Part shown: positions 23,601-37,600 of the stretch, one piece after another
Numbering within the stretch: position 1 is the stretch's first letter
How the letters are laid out: each line of letters starts with the position of its first letter
Origin: Lagopus muta
Lineage: Eukaryota > Chordata > Aves > Galliformes > Phasianidae
Length of the DNA stretch: 64,000 bases
Assembly (NCBI RefSeq): GCF_023343835.1
Contig: NC_064444.1
Coordinates: 9,911,219 to 9,975,218, forward strand
Direction: 5' to 3'
Position numbers and translations under genes: made by a program
Notes under the pieces: model-generated
Seen by the model: only the letters and a program-made list of their open reading frames with translations
What the model was told of the DNA's origin: nothing
The model's database searches: none

Positions 23601-26600
23601 CAAATCTGAAAGCCTGGTAACCCGGACCTGGAATTACAAAATGTACTACATAAAAACCACAGCTCAGACTGCATCTCTCCAACTCTAAGCTATTGTTTAG
23701 CTAAAAACTTTAGATATTTGCCCATTTGTTTCTGATTTTTCAAATGGTGAATAATTTACTAATATTCTCAAAATAACAGCTGGTCTATGTAAAAGAATCA
23801 ACCTAGTAAGTAAATAGAAAAGCTCTAGAAATGATTCCAGAAATTAGGACCAAAATATACACCATACAGTTATAACTGCATCTTTAGGTCCCTCAGTTTA
23901 TGGAGGGGAACAAAAACAAAAGCTAAAAATCAAGAGGAAAAGTTGAGATGCCATACTAGAAAGGAAATATGGAAGAAAATCACTTGCAAATTATTTTCTC
24001 TTTCTGTTCAATTTTTCAGTTCATTCAATGGACAGGAACACAAAGCATAGCACATGTCAGTGTGCAGAAACAGCCTAGGGTACTCCTGAGCAGAATCAAA
24101 ACAGAAAAAAATGCATCACGATCCTGACATACAGAGATACCTCATCAACATCTCCTGACCTTAAAAAGATTCTGCAACCTCTGAGCTATGTTTGATAGCA
24201 ATTCTTCATAGAACTCCCAGCTCTTAAAATTATTTTCGACAAACAACACATTTGTTTATGCCATTAGGAAAGGCATAAAACACATCCGATTTCTCTAATT
24301 TTCTTTGCTTGCTATTACTTTCCAGTCAGTACTTCCAGCACAGATGCTTGCTCCAGTCCAGTCCAGTAATTCTTATGGGCCATGGAATTGATAGAAAAAT
24401 ATGAACATAGCACTGACCTCAACATGCTACTTTAAGGAAAATTAAAAAGTCAGTTTTGACAGAAAAAATAAATTTCATCACATCTGAAAAAGTAATTCAA
24501 AAAGATCAAATCTGAAAGCGATCGGCAACTTTATGACTGAGTAATAAAAATCATAATGCAACTAGTTATACAACAATCAATCATTCTCAGGGTGAACAAG
24601 AGGCACATTCCCTTTTGTCCCACTCTCGCTGGTGCAAGAACCAGAAGCGACAGTAAAGGCTTAGAAATACAGTCAGAATAAATTAAGCCTAACATAAGAG
24701 ATCTTAGATACTTGAAAACAATCTTGGAGTATATCCACCTGGACAAGATATCCAGATGGCTTCTTAGTACATCCAGCAATAGAGAGTATACAACCTTCAA
24801 CAGTCTATTTTCATTCTCAGTCACACACGAATAACACTTATTAAAATCAAAACAGGAACCAACAGAAGGACAGATACAAATGAATACTCTTGTTGTAAAG
24901 GAGCACTGTTAGAAACATGCAACTATACATACCATTGGGTCAATCCAAACTGTATTTCCTAAAGTAAGTACTACCTTTGCTTCATGTGGTTTCCTTTCAA
25001 TTTTCTGATGAATATAACGAGTCACCTAGGAAAAACAAAACCATCTTTGAAATGTATAGCAACATAAATTGGCAGTAATTTCACTTGTAATGAAAGCCTT
25101 CTGAGCTTAACGACAAGAGCATTCACTAAATAAAAGCAAGATTTTGAACAGAGTAACAAAATACTAAAACCACACCATGGACTCTGTGTGCATATTGTTC
25201 AGTATGCAGAAGGATATGCAAACAAGTCAATTTAGAGGCTGTCCCTCTCCCCACAGATTGGAAAGCAGCAATAACTTGTTCTGGAAGAAGTCATTTAAAT
25301 CACATATAATAAAACTCCAGAATTTCACTATTTTTCTTAGCCAACAAAATAGTAACTTGAGCTTCTCAGAATCAAGCCCACTATCAGTTATTCATTCGTA
25401 ACATTAATAAGCAATGAAATGGGTAACTAAATTCACAGTTCATAACTGTTTTCTCATAGAAAATAAACACACAAATTAAAGAACTTCAGGAAAATACTAC
25501 AACAGAAACCAATGGCTATTACCCTTGGGTTCCACTCAGTGTCATTATCAATGGGTTTAACTCTACAAACTACAAATTCCACAGCCTGAGGTGGCAGATG
25601 CTGAAATCTTGCAGGTAAGTGAAGAAGCTGAGAGCTCCGAGCTGGACTAGTTCTGCCTTCATCTATGTATTTGATTTTGATGTTAAAATTTCCTTCTTCT
25701 TTTGAAGAAGTCTCTACCACCTGGACCCTTCGCATAGTGGAAGAAGACAAGAATTAATATTCATACAATCCGTTAAGTATTCATCTGCTTTCCACAAAAA
25801 GTAGAAAACTCACAGTCAAACATCAAACTCGTTATGGGGATACGTATTTGGATTTTCCACTGGGCAAATCACACTTCTTTTTAAAATTTGTTTTAAAGAC
25901 TGATTTGTATTGCAGTCATTTCCTGCTGTTTTCGGAACAGGGTGTGGAAGCAGGGTTTGTTTCTTGTGGTTTTTTTTTTTTTTTTTAAAATCAAACACTG
26001 AACATTTTTAATATATTAAAAAAGCATACATGAATAAATAAAAAACACCATTACCTGTGAAAGACTGTTTCCTCACAGAATCCATACAAAGCTAGTTTTT
26101 CTACCTTTTGAGCAGCAACTCTATTACTAGTCTCCTTAAAATACTCATTGATTTCTTCAGCAAGAATCATATATTGGTCCTTTTGTTTATCTACAATACG
26201 ACCAAAGTAGTTTGTTGCATTTACAACGTGGAGAGGCAGCACCTGAAACAAAAATTGGGGGGGGGGCAGGGAAAGAAGAATGATTGTTTCTGAAAAATGA
26301 GATGCGTGATATAGGTGTATCGGAACAAACATAACATAAACCCTCTTCACACTGAAAGCTAGGATAAAAACCTCATCATTAACACAAGTAAATCAGACAC
26401 CAAGCCTGAATAACCTGCAAAACAATTTCAGTTCAAACTAAGGATAAAGAAAAAATCTGGCATACTTGATTCTGCAACCCCTTCAACAGACAGACCAAAA
26501 AAGCTAAACAAGAGAAAATATTCCAGAAATACAATGTACATACTGCAATAGTATTAATATAATTTGAAGGAAAAAAAAAAAAAAAAAAGTATTATGCTGA

Positions 26601-28629
26601 AGCAGCTACATAAGACCTGCCTTCTTAGTACTCAAGACAAAGAAAAATTAAAACAACTCACTGTCACATATCCAGATGTTTGTATAGTTTTAGATGCCAT
26701 ATTCTGGAGCATGTCTATTTGTGAATTAATTTGATGACGATCTGGACACACTGTTCTATTCCTACATTAAAAAAAAAACCATGAGTAAAATCTGATCTGA
26801 TGTACCCAACAGGATAATTCATGGAGGAAGTAGATTAAGCCATTATTCAGGGCACTTTTATATTTATATTTATTTATTTATATTCAGGGAACTTTATATT
26901 ATTAAGGCATTATTCAGGCATAAGCATCAGGATAATATATTACGTACTCACTTGCAAGTCCCAAACATTTTAAGATAGGTGCACAACGGCCTTGCAGATT
27001 TCTTCTTTTCTTCAGCTTCTAGCACTCCAGCCAATCCTGGTGGAATGTCAGCTTCAGCACGCTCCAAATAGCGCAGGATACCAACAGTGTGGCACTCACT
27101 GTTTTCTGTTAGCATTATGAATGACCTTGCCTGCCGATGGTCCTGATCAGATGAATCCTAAAAATACACATTTGTTCAGCTTTTATTTATCCACTACTAA
27201 ATCACCAGATGTTAATATTAATTTGCCGAAGATTCACTCAAACCTTTATCATATTATGGAAGTTGTCAGACATGCTGTGTAGACGCTGACCGAAGATTGT
27301 TGGAGAAGAAGGAAAACTGAAATGTATCACACAAGACGCATCTGTAATCTCCAAGAACTGCATGCAGTCATCTGTTAGAACTGAACACATGATTTATACA
27401 TAAGGTAACCCACATACTTGTGATGTAATGCTTTACATACCTCATTTGCAATGGCTGCTTCCTCCCCCTCATCCACTGACTTAATGGTAAGGTCTTTTCC
27501 CTATATAGATTACTACGATACTACTTTTTTTCAGTTAACATTTTTCAAGTATACAGAACACAGTATTACATCACCTCCAGTTCAATTCAGCATCTTGTAA
27601 CAGTATAAATGAAGAAATACCATAGGCCACAGACAGATATTTCACTAGAGTAGGATTGAAAACATTTCCAGTAACATAGAAATGTTAACATCTTTGTATA
27701 AACCTATCAATCAGACACAATTAAGTCCATCTTCTTGCTCTGACGTATAAAAGGGAGAAAATTATGTTTAAAGACCAGGTAAGAGTCTCTGCAATTGCAA
27801 GCAACTCAAAAAGTAAAAGCTCCACCAGAACATAAGGGAAATAATTATGCTATGACTTGAGAGGTTCCAAATTTCAAACTGAAAACATCGTCCGCATTAG
27901 CAGACAATCATGAAACCAGGAAAGTTCTCATAAGGAGAAAAAAAATATTAGAATAGACATAGCACTAATAAATAGAGACAACTGAAAGTAATTTGGACAG
28001 AATTGACCTGGCAAAGTGAAGAGAACCTAGTACAATATTATATAATAGTAATATAATGTAATATAATTTAATGTAGGACATCAAGTCACCATGAAGAAAT
28101 GAACAGACAACCAGAAAACAATAAAGTACCCACCTAATACAACATGACTGCCACTGCTATAGCTTCTTGTCCAATGCTCCAAGAAATCCTTGAAATTAAA
28201 CTCCATTTCCTTATGTATTTTGAAGACAAATATTGAGTCACTCTTCAGTGCCTGATGACAAAATAAAAATGGCATGTTCTTCCAATGCAGTGATAACTGC
28301 TCTAAGAAACCCTTAGTCATTTATCTTAGTATCAAGCATACCCTTGCTAACATAAAGAAGTGAAAGCAAGGAGGAAAAATAGTGAAGTTTTTAGGTTGTC
28401 TATATGAAAAATACTGAAGATGAAGTTAATCATCTGCTGCACAAAGCAAAAAGTATTAAAGCTGGCCACCGCATGGAACTGAATATGAAATGAAATCAAT
28501 ATGAAATGAATATGAAATGAACTCTTTTGTATGTCATTTAAGATGTGCAAAGCTGGAATATACAGCGATTACTAAAAACTCCCTCTAAAAGCACAAACAT
28601 CATCTGTAGCATCGACGAATATCTTTTTT

Positions 28630-28664
<35 letters not shown>

Positions 28665-31600
28665 TAGTGCCATCTGTGAAGAGTGAAATTTAACCCTCAG
28701 ACATTCAAATAAAACATATACATAAATTCAGGAACTTTGTTGTTACCTTATATACTATTTCTACTTCATCTATGGAATTAGTGAAAACCAGCACCTTCTG
28801 AAGATTATTAGGAGTAAAATCCATTATTTTGAGTAACACAGCAGTTCTCTCACTGCTCACACAACGCTGCACAACCTAGAAATTGACATAAAATAGATGG
28901 CTGCTAATTAATATAATCTATACACATCTTACCACATAAGATGTAGTCCTTTTAACGAGTACTGTGCATCCGTACATCCATCATGATAGAAGAGGTAAAT
29001 GGTTGCTCTAAAGTTTACAGAAAATACAATTCTCACAGAGATAAACTTAAACAGCTTCCAGAAGAATATTTTCACAAAATTAAAATCCTATACTTAAACA
29101 TTTGATAAAAATGTTCCATTAAAATTACAGCTCCAATTTCTCAATCATTCAATGTTAAATGATTTCTTCAATTGAACTTTGACATTTTCGAGTACCACTG
29201 AAAAAAAATTAATTTTTTAAATTAATGCTTAAAAGCATGCTGCACTCCCTGAAACACTTCTATTACATATAGCACAAAAGTGCTCACATTTTCATTTCTG
29301 CTCAACCATTTATTAGACTTCTCACAGGAAGGGATGTCTCTTCTTTTGGACTTCAATATCTAATGTTGCAAGTTTCTTCAAGTTTCCAATTCTTAACCAT
29401 TTTTAGGTACAGTAAAATTCAGGCTGCACATAAGGTTTTAAGGGCTCCACTGGGTTTCCCAGCAATTAACAAACATCTAAGAGCTGTTAATATCTTCTTG
29501 ACTTAAGATTTAGAAAAGTAAGTTCCTCACTGCCTGGCATGCCACAGTGAAATTGATTTTTAGAAGTTGTATTTTAGGAAGACTTGCCTTGTAGTTCTGC
29601 CACTCACAATCAACAGGTGCAAGAACTTTCCAATTTTTGGTTTTTGGTCATAAAATATGATTTGCAAATGCTTACATAAAACTCAGACTTATTTGCATTA
29701 CAGTAGATAGTTGAGGGAACATCTTCACCTCAGTCCTAGGAAAACAGTTAAATCACATTCACCTACTGCAGAGATTATTTTGCATGTTTTCTAAGAATCA
29801 CCTCAGTTTATATGTGGGAGGCACACCTGAGCAACCTGAACTGCAATTCCAGCACTATCCAATCAAAGCAAACAAAAACCCCTTGATCATTATAAACAAT
29901 TGATTGTTTGGTCATTATAAACAACAGAATGGCTCAGTTAAGAAATAATTACATCAGCTCCAAGCTTTTACCTGTTGCACATTTCCATAAATGGAAGCTT
30001 CTTCCAAAGCTGTTATCACAATGTAAGGATCATTCATGAACTCCTTTAAGATTCCTATATGCTTATTCCATTGAGTTCCAACAGCAATAATTTGATGTGG
30101 TGAGTACTTCCATTCCTCATTAATGAGATTTTTCTTGTAGTAACCTAGTATAACAGAAACCTATAAAACAAAAAATGGTTTTACAATCTTATCTAATTCC
30201 AGTGAGTTTGTAAAAGCAGAGAATACTCCGCTCTTCCTGTCACAAACTAAACTACATCCACCAAAAACCTCCACACCACCTCCAAGACTCAAGTTTCACA
30301 ACCCAAAACAAAGTTTGTGGTTTCTGTGCATTCACCCTGTTATTTTAACACCTTCTGAAGTCAGCAGAAAGTGAGAAAAGAATGCGAAACAATTGTGCTC
30401 ACACGTATACAAACCTACACCCTCTTGCAAATTGATGGCACTAACTGATCACAGATAACACTGCTAAGAACCAAAGCAGCTAAATCCTTTACAAAAAATC
30501 TACTAGGAAAAAAAAAGAATACTCCAGTGTTGCAAGTCAACAGGACCTTGATAAAAGTAAAAGACACCTTACAATAAAAAGGTTATTCAAAGGCTGGTAA
30601 GATGCATATGCAACCTAGTTAGCTGGGAACTTAATGCTATTCCTCTTCTAAGGTCCTGTTAATGTTGGGACCAGCTTCTCCTTGCCAACAGTGACAACAA
30701 AGCCCAAGAGAAGTCTTTTCTATATAGTATGTAGTCATTCACTTCTGCCTTTCATTTTACAAGAACTAAGGATCTTACCAACAGCTTACAACTATAGCTG
30801 TTCATAAAATCTGATAAGAATGTCATTAACTGATAAGAGGGAAAAGAAAGTTCCTTAGAGACAGAGAATGCACATCTTAAAAGGAGATTAAGGACTCCTA
30901 CACAGAAGGTACTGCTAACAAAACAGGAACAATCCAAATGTTTGGGAGACCACTGACAGCAAATGAAGAAAGCATGATGGTGCAGTGACATCAAACAAGA
31001 CAAGACAGCTTTCCAAATAATAATGATAAAAACCCAACCAGACAAAAAAATACGAAAACTAAGGGAAGTTAGATTAATAGATGTAATGCTACAGTGCAAT
31101 GCAAAGCACAGCAATGATAGCAGGGCAGCAAAGCCCTAAGCTGCAGCAAGCCAGGATAAGCCCAAATGTAGCAGCCACAAACACAGAAACAAAGGAAAAA
31201 CTATGTTACCCTTGGAAGGCCTCAGGTATGCAGGGATCTCTAGAGAGATACCTTCACCTTCTCTGCCAACCCTTAAATGAGGGCTGGGAAGGGGTGCATC
31301 CTAGCTCCACCTTTTCTGGTCACTCAGGTGCACACACTGAGCTCCCCTGAGCTGCCCTTGCCTTCCCACCAGGTGCTCAATCACTGCTTTAAGCCATGAC
31401 TTAGCACTTCTGCTACAACAGACTGTAAGACTATTAAAATACTTCTCCAGTGTTTCAATCTACCAGAAATACATTGTATGGGAACTGCTGAATCACAGCC
31501 TGAACCTCTGATTGACCACCTGAGGCAAGCAATGAGTCAGCCACAGGAGCACAGGTGAAGGCAATTCATCTGTGCTGCCAGAAGGGGTGGAGCCTGGCTG

Positions 31601-34600
31601 CATCTCTCTTAGATCCATTTAAGAGCTGACTGCCAGTGGAGAAGGAGATCCTCTCTGCTGGAGTTTCACAAGCGACCCTGGATGTGGGTAAGCATCCTAT
31701 CTTTTCTGCTTTGGTGTAATAGCTATGGAGGCAAGCTCTCTAGTATGCCTTATAACTATAACATCTGTACATTCATTGTTTGTACATACATATACAATTA
31801 TTTCTAATTCCTTTGCCTTTTCTCAACTCTACCACAGGGTTTGAAGAAAGCTGGTATCTGTACTACAATCTACTGTCTTCAAAATTGCTAGGGGCATTAG
31901 AACTGAAAGGCATTTTACCATCAGAACCCATTTACCTGTTCAGCAGCTTCAGAGAATAATACCTCAATTTCATCCAAAATAAGATGGCAAAGTCCAGAAA
32001 ACAAGGAAAGGTGATATTTATACAATCTCAGGAGACTATATGGTGTAGTCACAATTATATCGCCTACATGTTAGAGGAAAAAAAGCTATTAGTTTTGATT
32101 TGTAACCTCAAAGAATACAAGTAAAAACACTGAAGGACACAAGACCACTAAACCATTTCTTCAGGTACCCTTCTCTAACCTTTATGATTCTACCCATATT
32201 CCAGGAGAATAAGAATGAAAAGTTTCTGTAACAGATCAGTTAAAATGTCTACTCTTAGATGTCAAACCTGAACTGATACAAAGAAAATCTGCTCCTTAAA
32301 ACTAAATACCAGGAAGCTACAGGATTTTAGAAAATATCAGAAGCCTGAATGTAACAAGTTAATGAAATAGGATAGCACTTTGTTTTCCAATAAGCCTTCA
32401 TTAAAAGAAAACTTCAGAAGCAGACATGCAGAATTTGAACGTTTAACTGCTTGCAAAAGCAGCCTCCCCATTAGAAAAAAAAGTTAAAAAAAGGAATCAA
32501 ACACATATTGTAGCTTAAACACACAATCCTGATATGTGCAAACATATGAACAGGTATTATAAGACATCTTAATTCATCTACCAGGCACTTAAACTTGAAT
32601 AAAGGCTATAAAAACAGATGCTCAGGTATCAACAAAATGCTATTACAAATTTAGTTTCAAATCAAAGAAGTCTGTGATCAATCCTAATATGGCATAATCT
32701 TCATGAAATCCTAACCTGGTGAAAAAATAATTATTATGGAGTTCATTTAAAAAAAAGACATGGAGGTAGTAAAACAGCCTTAATACAATTTACTGTTAAA
32801 TAATAGTACTGAATTTCAGACATATCACTATGGAGTTACAGCAGTAAACAGCAGTAAAGAAACAGTATACTATTACAAATGAGTAACTTAATTACTTCTT
32901 TCACAATGTCCTGCCATTAATACAGCCCGCGTTGTTTTCATGCATCATGAAGAAAATAAAAGATATTCTTACATCCTTGGATTTTCACTGTTTCAGCTTC
33001 TTCTTTTTTCTTCCCAAGTATTATCAACATTGGACAACTCAGTCTGGAGCATCTGCTGTATTTTTTCAGTAACTCAAAAACAAGCTGTGCCTTCCTCCAA
33101 CCAGGACATAAAATAAGCACCAGTGGCTACATATGTATACACACAATTTACACTGTATTACTTACAATTCTCAGCTTTTATCTAAAACTATCACAACATT
33201 TATAGCAAAGAAAGTCTGAAAAACATGCCTTCAAGCATTTCCAAAACAGAACTTGTAGTAGTGCATCATCCAATAAGAGCAGATGTTACAGATCCAAGGA
33301 ATCATGTACCAGGTTACCCTGAGACAAGGACTATGCAGTAACTAGCATATAAGTCTAAAAATTTAATAGCAGTATCATCTGATCTCAGTTTGCACTACAT
33401 CATCTCCACAGAAGAGCTTTACAACTTTAATAGTTCTATTTTTCTGAGGTCTAATATAGAACAATATCCAGTATTTCAAACAGCTAACCAATATAAATTC
33501 AGTGAAAACAGGCTAACCCTATAAAAATAAAGGCTAGGAATCAAAGCGATGTAACAATAATCATTTGTTAAGTATTACCTGCTATGTCTTTGACTGTTGT
33601 ATTCACCAAGTCCAACTATGTAAGCTTTTATGCAGAAGACTTATATAAACTGGCAAACTTCATGAAGATCATATTAGATACGTACATTCTGGATACCCAC
33701 TACTTTTTTTTTGCATTATTATACTACAGGAAATCTGATAGTACTTTAATATATACATACTCCACTTCTTTTTGGCAAGGCTTTGTAGCAGTTTTCCATT
33801 TGCAAGAAAGCAAGAACTGGTGGAATATATAAGAAAGGGTCATTTCCTTGATAGGAGATGGTAAGTACATCACATCCTCGAGCTATTGCTGGCCAAGAGT
33901 AAGATTCTGCGAAGTTAGGGCCTAAAAACTTATCCTGAGCAAGTTCCTAAAGAATGAGACATTAAGAGTTCCATGTGAAAACAGTACATTAATTTACAAA
34001 ACCAGGCAAAACATGGAGTGCATTTAAGAGCTTCCTGATCCATTTCACAATAAATACCCTTAACACAGAATACAAAAAAAAAGAATTAAATTAGTATATT
34101 AAAATGACACGACTAATGGTTAATATGCCAGCAGAAACCTACATGATGCTTACAGGTGTCTGTCAGCATCTCTTTAAAACTTCATTTATTTCATCACATG
34201 AAAAACATCTTAAGACACCCCTCAATCAAAATAAAGTATTATTATAGTAGCATATTTAGTTTATAAAGTGAGAACACCACACGCTTGTTAGGAGAAATGC
34301 AGCATAAAATCAGATATTGGTGTTACCTTTTTCAGATTATCGTGAAGTGGTGCTTTTTCCAAAATTGAAGTTGGCTCAATTTTGTTGCTAAGAAAGACAA
34401 AGCTTCGTTCTCTAAGGTTCTGAGATCTCTGGAATCATATGAGTAGAAGACAGTATTGAAGGCAATACATAACATCAAGTAGCTGTAAAAGACAGTCCAG
34501 CTGGCCATTCACAGAATGTTACAGAAGCAGAGCAGGATAATCATCTACTGCTAACAATATTATTTCCTTTCCCTCTCCCCCCCAAAAAAATTCTTAATTA

Positions 34601-34649
34601 GGTATTTCACTTTAAGTTCTGTAGTGGTTGTCACCCTGCAATATTCAGC

Positions 34650-34698
<49 letters not shown>

Positions 34699-37600
34699 AC
34701 AGTTCCTGTGAAACTCATTTTTCCCTCCAAGCTGGTAAAAGAACCAGTTGCATTGCTATCAGAAAGTAAATTTCTCTTTAAATCACCTAGCATAAAATGG
34801 CAAAAAACATCACATTCACTCTTTGAAAAGCAGAAAGAGGATCCATTACCAGTCATTATTTGCCTAGAATTATGGATTTATACTCCTTTCCTCTCACTGA
34901 TATTGTAACTACCTTCAACTATGCCAGTAACCATCTCAGCACTCATGGGCTGACCTCTTTAAAATAGCTCAGAAAACAACAGCAAGTAAAAAAAAAAGAA
35001 AAAGCAAGAAAGTAGGTTAGACATAAGAAGTACTAAAGAACAAATAAGAATAACTCCAGGGAATGTATGCCATGCTACAGCATAATGACTACTCTGTTTT
35101 CAGGACAGCACTAAAGTTCACCTTCTTTCATTTTCAGAAAACTGTAAGTCCTACTGTAGACAGCTTCACCTTCATAAAACCACAGCAAAGGAGAGTAAAA
35201 AGAAGGCAGAATCTTTTCAAGGCCTACAGATTTTGTTTTGTTTAGTTTTTTGTTTTGTTTTAAATGTTCCTCCACGTAAAGAAAGAATATTCTCCTTCAA
35301 CTATATGAAAAATTAGCACGGTCTCACAGACTTAAGTTATGCAGAAGAACTGGACAGGTGACTACAGTATTCCTTATCTGTCTGGTGTACATTTAATCAA
35401 GTTCACCTTTGACAATTTATTACAAAACAATACTTACAGATTCATTATTTTCATTGAGATCCATGTTTGATCTTTTGTATGTCTTTTCAAGAGAGGAACT
35501 AGAAGCAGTATGGCCTAGGAAGAAGAAATTTTCAAGTTAGCTCAACACACGAAAAACCGCTATTATTATTTACAGCCACGGTTACCAGTGGTTTTATTTC
35601 ATTCCTGTATCATTTGCTAATAGTTAAAAAAAAAATAAATAAATAAAAAACCTCCATCAGGATGGAAAATTGCATACCTTCTAATGGACTTGAATCACTA
35701 CAAGAGGCACAACTCGTAAATCCTACAGTTTTACAAATACTTCTGTTTAAAATAAACCCATTCAAATGCAAAAACAAAAGTAATGCATCAAACAACTAAT
35801 TTCAATAATACCTAATGCTATTAAGCACATTAACAAACACCAATACAACTCACAGTTTTTGTCTTATGCACTACAAAAAAAAAAAAAGAACAGCTCAAAG
35901 TATTCCTGCATCTGGTGATTTGATGACTGTGAAGTCAAACACCTGTTGTTAACAACACTGTTTGATTCGATCACTGGATTCAAACTGAGACAGCGGGCTC
36001 ATGTTCAGTATGGCCAGAGATATACAACATACTGCATGTTTCTGACATAGTGTCCCCACCTGCTTCAAGTTTCATTGGTACCTTCTCTTGCAACCACACT
36101 AGCCTGAAAGCAAGTGCTGGATTAACAATTTCTACTGGAGGAGAATCAACATTTAAAGATGTCTGGTTGTCTTGTTCTTTCGTTGGACTTTGAACATTCT
36201 CTTTAGCTTCCTCAAAATGAGCAAACTTCTTTAAGACAAGATCATCATTAATGCATACCTAAAAAAGAAAAGATGATCTTTGACCAGTACCAATATCACA
36301 TACTTAAGAGTGTATTTCAAGCTTTAAACAGTAGTAACACTTAAGCAGTATCAGTGCTTTTTGAATAATGTTAAATCCAGAATAGGAAGCCATATCTTCC
36401 AGTACCTCCTCAAAATAGATTTTAATTAGCTGTAAATTTCATGCTTCTCCAGAAAATTTTGTATTCCAATAATCTTTTCTGTCAACCCTAAACATTCAAA
36501 ACTACTACGAAGAAAAGCAGGTTATTATTTTGATTCAGAGGGAATCAAAGTGTGGCAGACAAAACGTATTACTATACCAGAACTCCAGAACTCTACTGGC
36601 TCAGAGATCAGTGACTGTATTAACAATTATGATTCTGAACCGATGGAAGGTCTCAGACTTCACACATACCTGAAAAGTTATGGTCTACAGCAAAGACCAC
36701 AGCTGTAGGGCTGAAAGTTGGCAGAACACTCCAAAAAGATGCAAATGAGTTGTTTTATAACTACAGTATGGCTGCATAAGCTTGACAGTAGCCACAGTAA
36801 AGCATTAGCAGAAGTTTCACGTTTTGGCAACTGGAGCTAGTTTTTCCCCAAGATTTGAGAATGAAGTCTTAAGGAAAAGCAAGCATGAACTGATATTTAA
36901 AGATTTTTCAATTAGTCAATTGAAAAATACTATTTAAAAATACCAGAAAGGCAAAGAAGTGCACTAAATAATTCACTTAGCCGTCCATTTCAATTACCTA
37001 TTTGCATATTTTTATTTTTAAAGTTACATCTCACCATGGGTGCACAGTAATTAGGCATAAATAACTTTTAATACTTCTTGAAGAATATCAAAGACATTAT
37101 TCCACCTTGTTTTAAGCAAAGAAAACAGTCCAATGGTTTAAAACAGGCACCAGATTCTGAAATATATGCAGTTTTACTACATAGTTCAGTGTTATAACCT
37201 CCAAAAACAGCCATACATTACAGCTGGAAGAAATCCAGTAGAACACAAAAACGAACAAACATACACAAACATAGAAAATAAAATAGTACACAAAGCCACA
37301 CCCAGAATAATTGCAGGTCATCCAAAGTTACCTCCACTAATTCTATCTTAAAATGAAAGTGCTCTGGTTTTAACACCATTAGCATCCACATATTTTTTTA
37401 AAAGTCTCTTCCTAATACAGATACCCTTATATTTGCTTCTTTTTTAAAAAATAAGAGATTGGAATAATAATTAAGAGAGTAACTTACTCTCTTACTTCAA
37501 TTTTTAATGACAGAAATATCTTTAATAAGTAACACAGCACTTACTATATCTGACAAATGACAAAACTCATTACTAATGCTTTTCATTCTTAAAAATTGCA

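Noticed and set aside
34560-34908. Frames running through the A39 tract
   Set aside because: Open only because a homopolymer encodes Lys or Phe runs.
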